Position numbers and translations under genes: made by a program. The notes under the pieces are model-generated. The model made no database searches and was not told where the DNA came from. It saw only the letters and a list, made by a program, of their open reading frames with translations. This document shows, piece by piece, positions 6,593-12,189 of a stretch of 12,189 bases of DNA. Source of the DNA: an uncultured Bdellovibrionales bacterium (lineage in GTDB: Bacteria > Bdellovibrionota > Bdellovibrionia > Bdellovibrionales > JAMPXM01); contig CALBDW010000087.1 of assembly GCA_937927435.1 (NCBI GenBank), positions 1 through 12,189 of the forward strand, written 5' to 3'. Numbering within the stretch: position 1 is the first letter of the stretch; each line of letters starts with the position of its first letter.

Positions 6593-7825
6593 TTATCGCT
6601 GGGTATCTCCGGCTCCGGATTGAAGAAGTCTGTAGGCTTCCTCAAGAGCCTGGATGCGCTGCCCGAAATCGAGTTTTTTTCCGTTCACGAAAATCGTCGG
6701 AGTCCCGCGAAGGTTAAGGGAAGATCCGACGGCTGCTTGCTTTTCGATAGCGGTTCTGATTTCAGGCGAGTCGGCACATGTTTCGAGTTCCTTCGGATCC
6801 ATGTCGCCGGCTTTCGCGATTTCCGGGAGCAGGGATTGAACGGTGGCTTTCGAGATAAACTTTTCTTGATTGTCGAAGACGAAAGCCTGAGCGTTCCAGC
6901 CTTTTCCTGTCGCTTTTTCCACGCAGTAGACGGCTCTTGCAAGCAGGCATGAAGCACCGTTGGCCTGCGGAATAGATGTGTTGCATTCGCCGTCCAAGGG
7001 CCAGTTCATGAATTCCAAGCGAACATCTTCGGAATGGGCGGTGACGAAAGCTTTCAGGCTCGGCGCGGCCATTTTGCAATGGATGCAGCGGTAGTCCGCG
7101 AATTCCGTTATGACCATTCTCGCCCGGTCGGCTGGCGCACCCATGACCATCGCGCCAGCCGTGTCGATTTCTCGAGGAGTTTGCTCTTGCCAGCTGCGAA
7201 TGGCGTCGCGGATGAGCGGTTCGATCGCTTTGGCGTTGTATTGCGACAACGCCTGTTGGTGAATGATGAAGATCCCGACGAGGGCGATGACAGCGAAAGT
7301 CGCGAACGAGCCCATGCCCGCGTTTAAGGGCGCCGAGAAGACGGCCGGAGTCGACTTGCGGACATAAGCCCAAATGGTTCCGAACGAAATGAATGAAAGC
7401 ACATACGCAATGATGCAGAACGGGCAGAATCGCGATAGGATGAACGTCGAGATCGTACCCATCACGACCGAAGCCAGGGCGATCAATGCGGCGACAGTCA
7501 GAACGTTGCGGCCTACGCCGGCTCTTTTGTCTTCATCCCCCCAAGCATAGGTGAGAAAAAGGCCGCCGAGGACGAAATTCGCGGCAAGACCCCAGAGCGC
7601 GACCGGAACACCGGCAAATTCCGAGAACTTACTTGCCGATACGGCTGCACAGCTGAAGAGATCGTTGATGTTGCAAAGGGAGTTTCCTGTGCTTTCGCCG
7701 TAACGGATCTTATAGTGCTCCACCAACAAATAGGTATGGTTGAGGAGTGAAAGTAAAATCGAAATGACCGGAGTCCAGAAAAGCAACGGAGAGTCTGTTG
7801 TCTTAGAAATTTTTGCGTCTGCCAC
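6593..7825 (-). CDS. VKOR-DsbA fusion, periplasmic disulfide-forming enzyme
   Basis: Introduces disulfides into exported proteins and passes the electrons to membrane quinone, replacing the DsbA plus DsbB pair in one 410-residue chain. Seen: a VKOR domain with five TMs (about 13-36, 72-93, 107-130, 135-155, 172-190), loop cysteines C51 and C59, and the redox motif C134-P-F-C137; then a DsbA/thioredoxin domain from about 222 with C247-I-H-C250 and the cis-proline loop 'GTPTIFVNG' (374-382). All positions expected for a working fusion are present. Extra cysteines C281, C293, C301 and C350 lie in the DsbA part. The start is GTG 7825: no ATG occurs near the N-terminus and the charged leader before TM1 is right. 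There is no Shine-Dalgarno sequence, but a good promoter ends 6 nt upstream (separate entry). It is divergent from the ChaN-like gene. Likely clients nearby include LptD. Confidence 0.93.
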   Translation of the reverse strand: MADAKISKTTDSPLLFWTPVISILLSLLNHTYLLVEHYKIRYGESTGNSLCNINDLFSCAAVSASKFSEFAGVPVALWGLAANFVLGGLFLTYAWGDEDKRAGVGRNVLTVAALIALASVVMGTISTFILSRFCPFCIIAYVLSFISFGTIWAYVRKSTPAVFSAPLNAGMGSFATFAVIALVGIFIIHQQALSQYNAKAIEPLIRDAIRSWQEQTPREIDTAGAMVMGAPADRARMVITEFADYRCIHCKMAAPSLKAFVTAHSEDVRLEFMNWPLDGECNTSIPQANGASCLLARAVYCVEKATGKGWNAQAFVFDNQEKFISKATVQSLLPEIAKAGDMDPKELETCADSPEIRTAIEKQAAVGSSLNLRGTPTIFVNGKKLDFGQRIQALEEAYRLLQSGAGDTQR

Positions 7826-7831
7826 GTTCGG

Positions 7832-7860
7832 ATTACAGCCAAAGTTTTTTGGTAAATCAA
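7832..7860 (-). promoter_or_regulatory. Sigma-70-type promoter of the VKOR-DsbA gene, predicted leaderless
   Basis: On the minus strand, TTGATT (7860-7855) and TGTAAT (7837-7832) are separated by exactly 17 nt, the ideal spacing for -35 and -10 elements (4/6 and 5/6 matches to consensus). Only 6 nt separate the -10 from the GTG start, so the predicted first transcribed base is the G of the start codon itself. That fits the absence of a Shine-Dalgarno sequence. Confidence 0.55.
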
Positions 7861-7876
7861 GGTTTTCTGAGACAAT
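7849..7876 (+). promoter_or_regulatory. Weak candidate promoter of the ChaN-like/GYF operon
   Basis: TTGGTA (7849-7854) and GACAAT (7871-7876) are spaced by 16 nt, each a 4/6 match to sigma-70 elements. The -35 overlaps the opposing VKOR-DsbA promoter, so the two divergent promoters would compete. A small CCAAA/TTTGG hairpin (7839-7852) lies between. The call rests on spacing more than on sequence. Confidence 0.25.
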
Positions 7877-7907
7877 AAAAAGAAAAGAGAAACCGCGTGT
7901 GGAACGT

Positions 7908-9566
7908 ATGAGGAATGTGAAAAGGGGAGTGAAGCCCGATCCGGAATGGATCCGTGCGCGTCAAGCCCTGGTCCGTCAACTCAAAAGAGAAGTGTCGGTC
8001 CGGTTGGGGCCCGAAAGCGAGGATTTGGATCTTTATCGGCGTCGTTACGAGCGCGGACTTTGCAGGCCATGGGAAGTTTGCGACAAGAACAGGCTTCTGG
8101 CTGAAATTGAACGGGCGGACATCGTCTTTGGAGGAGATTTTCACGCCTGGGCGCAGGCGCAAAGGGCTCATCTGCGTATTTTAAGGTCCGTGTCGTCCGA
8201 CCGTCCTGTCATTCTAGCTCTTGAGTGTTTTGCACGTTCGGCCCAGAAATGGCTCGATCAGTATCTCGCCGGCTCGATTTCGCTTGAAGAATTGCGTAAG
8301 CGGACGAATTGGGAGCGCAGCTGGGGGTTTCCGTGGGACCATTATAAGCCGCTTTTTGAGCTGGCCAAACGGCGGGGGTTCCGGCTATTGGCGCTCAACG
8401 AGCCGTATGGATCGAAACTTCATGCCGATTTGGAAAAACGCGAAGAGAATTCCGCGCGGGTGATTCGCGACGCCTACTATCGCTATCCGGGGGCGCTGAT
8501 CTATGTGATCTTCGGCGATCTCCACTTGGCGGAAATGCATCTCCCCCGTCAGGTGAAAAAGCAAATCAATTCAAAAACTCCGCTACGATATCTCGTTATT
8601 CACATGAACTCGGAACGGATTTATTTTCAATTGGCCAAGCAAGGGCTCGAATTGGATGTCGACGTCGTCCGTTTGAGCGCCAAGCGGTATTGCGTTCTGA
8701 ACTCTCCCCCGTGGGTACAGTGGCAGAGTTACCTGCTCTTCCTCGATCAGGCGGAACGGAGTGAGGATGCTGAACTCGAAAGTGTTGAAGATGAGGAAGA
8801 TGGTTTTGACGCAACAGATCAGGTGGTAAACCTGATTCGTTTGGCGGCGAAAGACCTCGGGCTTGAATTTAAAATCAATGATCTTTCGGTTGATTGTGCG
8901 GATGAAAACTCCGATTGGCGCTCGATTGAGAAGACTTTGAAGCCCAGCGAGCGGGCTGTGGCCCGTTTGCTTTTGGCGAGCGGGCGCAGTTTCTTTATCC
9001 CGCAGACCGGGCGTGGGTATCTTGCTCGCCTGACGATCAATCATGCCGCAAGTCTCGCCGGACAGTACATCCATGCTCGACTCAGTAAGAGACGACGCGA
9101 ATTGTGGCGTATGCCTGGCGACTTTAAAGCGCTCATCTGGACGGAAACGGTCGCTTATTTCTTTTCAAAACTCATAAACCATAAGCGTCGTTCGGAAACA
9201 TTCGTGGATCTCAAGGCGGAGATTGCGATGGTCGGGCCTTCCGACCGTGATGGCGAAGCATTGAAGCTGGCACTTGACCAATTTATGTCCGAACTGATCT
9301 GGATCCGGCAAAGAAGACGCCGGCCGTTGCGCGTGCGAGTTCGACGAAGGGCGAGTTATTTCGAGGCGGCTCGTATTCTTGGGGGTATTCGGGGAGAAAG
9401 ATTGTACATGGCCTATCGCTCCCGTAAACTGAGTGCGAGGGAGATCGTGAGTTTGCTCAAGATCGATGTCGCCGCTCCCGGATTCCAAAGTGATTACGAA
9501 TTGATTCTGCGTAAATTGGGAGAAGATCTTTCGCATTCGGTTCCATCGAAACGGGAGAGATTGTGA
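7908..9566 (+). CDS. TIKI/ChaN-fold (DUF399-like) cytoplasmic protein
   Basis: Known members of this fold include ChaN haem-binding lipoproteins, TraB/PrgY and TIKI metalloproteases, which share two GxxH motifs and a conserved Glu. Seen over 552 residues from ATG 7908: G76-D-F-H79, E106 in 'LALECF', and G203-D-L-H206 in 'VIFGDLHLAEMHLP', with 'WGFPWDHYKPLFELAKRRGF' at 139-158, so the whole signature is present within about 65-240. After it come an acidic linker (280-305) and a roughly 245-residue C-terminal region I do not recognise, with a very basic run at 467-481 (RQRRRRPLRVRVRRR). Unlike ChaN there is no signal peptide or lipobox, so it should be cytoplasmic. GTG 7899 is an alternative start with better spacing to AAGAG (7885-7889). 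A frame open back to 7740 would overlap the divergent gene and is unlikely. Its stop overlaps the start of the GYF gene by 4 bases, so the two are translationally coupled. Confidence 0.8.
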   Translation: MRNVKRGVKPDPEWIRARQALVRQLKREVSVRLGPESEDLDLYRRRYERGLCRPWEVCDKNRLLAEIERADIVFGGDFHAWAQAQRAHLRILRSVSSDRPVILALECFARSAQKWLDQYLAGSISLEELRKRTNWERSWGFPWDHYKPLFELAKRRGFRLLALNEPYGSKLHADLEKREENSARVIRDAYYRYPGALIYVIFGDLHLAEMHLPRQVKKQINSKTPLRYLVIHMNSERIYFQLAKQGLELDVDVVRLSAKRYCVLNSPPWVQWQSYLLFLDQAERSEDAELESVEDEEDGFDATDQVVNLIRLAAKDLGLEFKINDLSVDCADENSDWRSIEKTLKPSERAVARLLLASGRSFFIPQTGRGYLARLTINHAASLAGQYIHARLSKRRRELWRMPGDFKALIWTETVAYFFSKLINHKRRSETFVDLKAEIAMVGPSDRDGEALKLALDQFMSELIWIRQRRRRPLRVRVRRRASYFEAARILGGIRGERLYMAYRSRKLSAREIVSLLKIDVAAPGFQSDYELILRKLGEDLSHSVPSKRERL

Positions 9567-10906
9567 CGCCGTCTCGTTGGTATGTGAAAAGCCGCACGGG
9601 CCTCGAGGGGCCTCTCGCCGACGATGAGTTAAGGGCTGGGTTGAAGTCCGGCCGCTTCACGTGGCTCGACCTGGCTTATGAAACGGCCGAAGGACGTTGG
9701 CGCGCTTTGATTGAGATCGAGTTTCTCGGCGAACTCCGTCATCCGGCTGTGAAGCCTGAGGCAGCTCTTTGGGTTATTCATCATCGCAAGGGCAGCGAGG
9801 AGGCGCCGAAAGCCCGCTATTCGGGGCCTTTAGATACGGAGACCATCAACAAACTGATTAAAGCGGGCGAAATTTCCTACGACGACGATATTTGCGCGTA
9901 TGGTGAAAAGAATTGGCGGCGCGTGGGGGACTGCGCTGAGTTCGCTGCTCCTCGAGCCTACGAAGATTTTACTCTCTCGAAAACAGAGGATTTGTTGGAA
10001 TTGCCGCAGATCACTTTGAACATCGACGAAGTGATGAAAAGCGTGACTCGGGTGCAATGCGAGACTGTGAAACAGACGCCGCTGGATGAAGAGCCCCCGC
10101 CTGAAGCGGACGGCGAGGACCTTGTCGGGATGCCCGAATGGATGAAGTTCATCGGCATCTTTGTCTTATTCATGTTGGGGTCTTTTTCAGCTCAAGCTGC
10201 TGATGTTCTTAAGATCGTACCGCTTAAACTCCAAACGTCGCCGACGTTGGTCTTTGAGGCCGATACGGGAAAGCTGGTCAAGATCGACGTGAGGATTATC
10301 GGTGAAAACGGCGCGGTTCTTGGGGTGCCGAGCTTTCGTTACAACACGGAGGTGAAAGTTCGGAAGGGTGAACTTCCGTCCCTGAGTTTGTCTTCACTCG
10401 GACTCCCTGAGGGGACGTATCGGATCGAAGCACGGGCCGGCAGAGCCAAAGCGACTGAAACCGTTGTTATCGGCAATCGAGACGGGCAGTTGGAAGCGCG
10501 TCTTGAAGAATATCGAAAAGCGATTGCGGCCGACACACAGACGGAAAAAAGAACGCTCTTTTATTCCGCCAAGGCACATGAAAGGCTCGCGTCGGAGCTT
10601 GCGTCGGCGCTTGAGCGTTCGCGCTCGAAGCCGGCGCAATGGCGAAAGTTTTACTCCGCCTGGAAAACGCGCTTCAATGCAGTTCGCGAGCCGGTCCGGC
10701 AACTTGCGGAACGGGCGGTGAAGAAGAATGCGGTGGCTTATCCCGAAGCGGTTGAGAAGCTCAAAGCGACAAGTGACGAACTTGAGAAAGTCGCTCAAGA
10801 CGTGGATGCGGCCGTTAAAGGCGGTCGACAACCCGCCAGCGCGCCCCAGACGAAAAGCTTGGTGGAGAGCTTCCGAGTCCTCAAGCTGACGGCTGGCCAG
10901 CTTTAA
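9563..10906 (+). CDS. Tandem GYF_2 domain membrane protein with periplasmic region
   Basis: Seen over 447 residues: two GYF_2 (DUF4339) domains, about 5-55 ('RWYVKSRTGLEGPLADDELR', then W34 and W46) and about 69-125 ('LWVIHHRKG...GPLDTETINKLIKAGEI', W118). GYF domains in known proteins bind proline-rich peptides. A low-complexity acidic/proline linker (173-187) follows, then a hydrophobic segment about 195-211 ending in 'SAQA|AD', an Ig-like beta domain about 215-303 ('LPEGTYRIEARAG'), and a long charged helical region about 307-420. With the GYF pair cytoplasmic, the rest lies in the periplasm. The start is GTG 9563, preceded by GGGAGAG at good spacing, and the codon overlaps the ChaN-like stop (GTGA), so they form one operon. 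The oddity is that the membrane segment looks like a complete signal peptide with an AxA cleavage site, but placed internally. An internal start at ATG 10138 without the GYF domains is possible but has no good ribosome site. Confidence 0.82.
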   Translation: MTPSRWYVKSRTGLEGPLADDELRAGLKSGRFTWLDLAYETAEGRWRALIEIEFLGELRHPAVKPEAALWVIHHRKGSEEAPKARYSGPLDTETINKLIKAGEISYDDDICAYGEKNWRRVGDCAEFAAPRAYEDFTLSKTEDLLELPQITLNIDEVMKSVTRVQCETVKQTPLDEEPPPEADGEDLVGMPEWMKFIGIFVLFMLGSFSAQAADVLKIVPLKLQTSPTLVFEADTGKLVKIDVRIIGENGAVLGVPSFRYNTEVKVRKGELPSLSLSSLGLPEGTYRIEARAGRAKATETVVIGNRDGQLEARLEEYRKAIAADTQTEKRTLFYSAKAHERLASELASALERSRSKPAQWRKFYSAWKTRFNAVREPVRQLAERAVKKNAVAYPEAVEKLKATSDELEKVAQDVDAAVKGGRQPASAPQTKSLVESFRVLKLTAGQL

Positions 10907-10922
10907 GCTTCTCGATCGTTTT

Positions 10923-10937
10923 GTCTCGATAAGAGAC
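10923..10937 (+). terminator. Hairpin after the GYF gene, possible weak terminator
   Basis: A perfect 5-bp stem, GTCTC-GATAA-GAGAC, starts 16 nt after the GYF stop codon and is followed by GTCTTGTAATTTC, which is T-rich but not a true T-run. The stem is short for an intrinsic terminator. Its arms and CGATA centre resemble the palindrome before the gene at 5868, so it could instead be a protein-binding site. The remainder of 10938-11067 shows no gene; GATAAT at 10997-11002 could be a -10 element for the next gene, but no -35 matches it. Confidence 0.3.
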
Positions 10938-11079
10938 GTCTTGTAATTTCTCGAGTGAGTTTGCGAATTTCAGGGATTTTTCTCAAAGACCATGCTGATA
11001 ATACCGATCAGTTTCGAGAGCGGTACGGAACATTCTTCCACCGGCGGATACGACGACTGGGGGGAGCGTGTATGGAGTG

Positions 11080-12189
11080 ATGAGGCCGAAAGGCGCCCCA
11101 CATTTGCAAGCGAATCATGCGCAAAAGGATGTGCAGGGGATTCGTGCGTTTTTCTATGGGCCGCTTCTGGTCTTTCTCGCCGTGCTTCTCTTCCTCAGCT
11201 TCGCTTGGGCTGACTCGTTTCTCAGCTATCACGAACGGATCTTGAAGCAGAATGGCGAGCCTTTGCGTGGAACGGTTGCAATTAAGATCCAGATCCTGGC
11301 TCCGGATGTTCAAGACTGCGTGCTCTATGAGGAAAATCAAACGGTTTCCGTCGTAAATGGAGTTTTTTCTTTAAAGATCGGCGAAGGAGATAAAGCTGGA
11401 AGTACTCAACTTGCCGATGTTTTTCAAAATGGGAAGACTTTAACGGGTCTTTCCTCGTGTGGTGGTTCATATAAAGCGGATCTGAACTCCGGACGGTTGT
11501 TAAAAGTTCTCTTTCGCGACGAACAAAGCACGGATTGGGAAGAGTTACCGTTACAGCAATCAACTTCGTTCCGCTTGCGATTGAATCAAGGGCGGTGGGC
11601 GGATTTCGAGCGAAGGATCTGTTGCGGGTCGAGGGATCGGGCGAAGAGAGTGGGATACCGTCGTTCTCCAAGGCTCAATTTACGACCTTTGTTGAGTTCT
11701 TAGAGGATCTTTTTCATGAAGCGACAACGGGTGGTGCTGGAAGCAGCTTAGGCACGGTAAAGGAAATCAAAGTTCAGCCGCCTTTAGAAGTCGTCTATTC
11801 GATGACGAAGCCGCGGATTGCGTTGCCGGCAGCCGGCCCAACTCAAGGGGGTTATCTCAAGAAAGAGGTTGGGCGAGATTTAACGACAAGCTCGATAAAG
11901 GGAATTACATCGAAAGTTTTTCGTCCGGTAGCGATCTTGAAGCGGCGGGTTCGGGCGTTGTGACGGTAACGATTAAGAATAACGCTGTCAACTACTCCAA
12001 GATTCAGGATGTGGGGGCGAAGAAGCTTCTAGGGAACTCTGGAGAAAACACGGGGTTAGTAGGTGAAATTGGTTTAAGTTCCGTTTTCGATCTCTCAGGA
12101 GGAACGATTTCTCTTGCGTCAAAAGGTATAGAAACGTCGCATTTGGCTGATGGCTCTTTGACGACGGACGCGATCGGCGACGGTCGGGT
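11080..12189 (+). pseudogene. Secreted tail-fibre-like surface protein, frame broken twice, 3' end outside window
   Basis: Resembles the large tail-fibre-domain surface proteins frequent in Bdellovibrio-type bacteria. Three segments join into one protein. 11080-11556: leader with a signal peptide (hydrophobic 'YGPLLVFLAVLLFLSFA', cut near AWA-D) and a beta domain, 'YHERILKQNGEPLRGTVAIK', 'CVLYEENQTVSVVNGVFSLK', up to 'DWEELPLQ'. From 11556: 'AINFVPLAIESRAVGGFRAK', 'LLRVEGSG', to 'GGYLKKE' (ends 11867). From 11870: 'WARFNDKLDKGNYIESFSSG', 'VVTVTIKNNAVNYSKIQDVG', 'LADGSLTTDAIGD', still open at the edge. Each junction needs one extra base, near 11556 and at 11868/11869. As sequenced, the first frame stops at 11703. 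GTG 11068 and GTG 11077 are alternative starts; GGGGGGAG (11059-11066) is 10 nt from 11077 and 13 nt from 11080. Decay, phase variation or sequencing error are all possible. Confidence 0.72.

Noticed and set aside
6762..7373. A 203-codon minus-strand frame inside the VKOR-DsbA gene
   Set aside because: Arg/His/Pro-rich off-frame translation of the fusion gene; the true frame holds the CxxC and cis-Pro motifs.
7740..7907. N-terminal extension of the ChaN-like protein to ATG 7740
   Set aside because: It would overlap the divergent VKOR-DsbA gene by 86 bp and run through both candidate promoters. The extension has no signal peptide or domain character.
10992..11213. A 73-codon plus-strand frame before the tail-fibre-like gene
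   Set aside because: It overlaps the signal peptide of the tail-fibre-like protein in another frame and shows no domain or good ribosome site.
11550..11870. Programmed -1 ribosomal frameshifting as the explanation for the two frame breaks
   Set aside because: Neither junction (ACAGCAAT, GAGGTTGGG) has an X-XXY-YYZ slippery heptamer, and two separate events in one gene would be needed.
1..12189. A defence island, CRISPR array, toxin-antitoxin pair or mobile element
   Set aside because: No nuclease, helicase, reverse transcriptase, transposase, integrase or regular repeat array could be recognised on either strand.

Overview
The window reads like a chromosomal stretch from a Gram-negative, probably predatory or environmental bacterium of the Bdellovibrionota. 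This is an inference. It rests on a tail-fibre-like surface protein with phrases I associate with Bdellovibrio (a 'NFVPLAIES..VGGF' block and a 'GYLKK.(D)W..FN.K' block), a CHASE2 adenylate cyclase, tandem GYF_2 domains joined to a membrane segment, and LptD, which implies an LPS outer membrane. Base composition looks a little over half G+C. Coding density is very high and no gap exceeds about 160 bp. I see no tRNA, rRNA, CRISPR array, insertion sequence or phage integration signature.

Layout. (1) 1-1185, minus: the N-terminal 395 residues of LptD, cut by the window edge. (2) 1253-4252, minus: a 999-residue CHASE2 sensor/class III adenylate cyclase with a short C-terminal TPR-like tail, upstream of and co-directional with lptD. 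(3) 4409-4804, plus: a STAS (anti-sigma antagonist-like) protein divergent from the cyclase. It overlaps tail to tail by 3 bp with (4) 4801-5868, minus: a long coiled-coil protein. (5) 5976-6572, plus: a small single-span membrane protein divergent from the coiled-coil gene. (6) 6593-7825, minus: a VKOR-DsbA fusion that oxidises periplasmic thiols. (7) 7908-9566, plus: a cytoplasmic protein with the TIKI/ChaN metal-dependent fold. It is translationally coupled by a 4-base overlap to (8) 9563-10906, plus: a tandem-GYF_2/transmembrane/periplasmic protein. (9) 11080 to the window end, plus: a secreted tail-fibre-like gene whose reading frame is broken twice by apparent single-base losses.

How they may fit together. 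LptD, the cyclase sensor region and the tail-fibre-like protein all carry cysteines outside the cytoplasm, and the VKOR-DsbA fusion is a plausible oxidase for them. The cyclase and the STAS protein share a 156-bp divergent region and may form a signalling pair. The ChaN-like and GYF genes form the clearest poorly characterised two-gene unit: a soluble TIKI-fold protein plus a membrane partner with a cytoplasmic peptide-binding-type module.

Two regulatory themes recur. Start codons that lack Shine-Dalgarno sequences sit 5-7 nt from promoter-like -10 elements, suggesting leaderless mRNAs; this is best supported for the VKOR-DsbA gene. Short palindromes centred on CGATA flank the two divergent start codons at 5868 and 5976 and recur after the GYF gene. 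I found no convincing defence or mobile system. The best candidates for new biology are the ChaN-like/GYF pair and the enlarged cyclase sensor.
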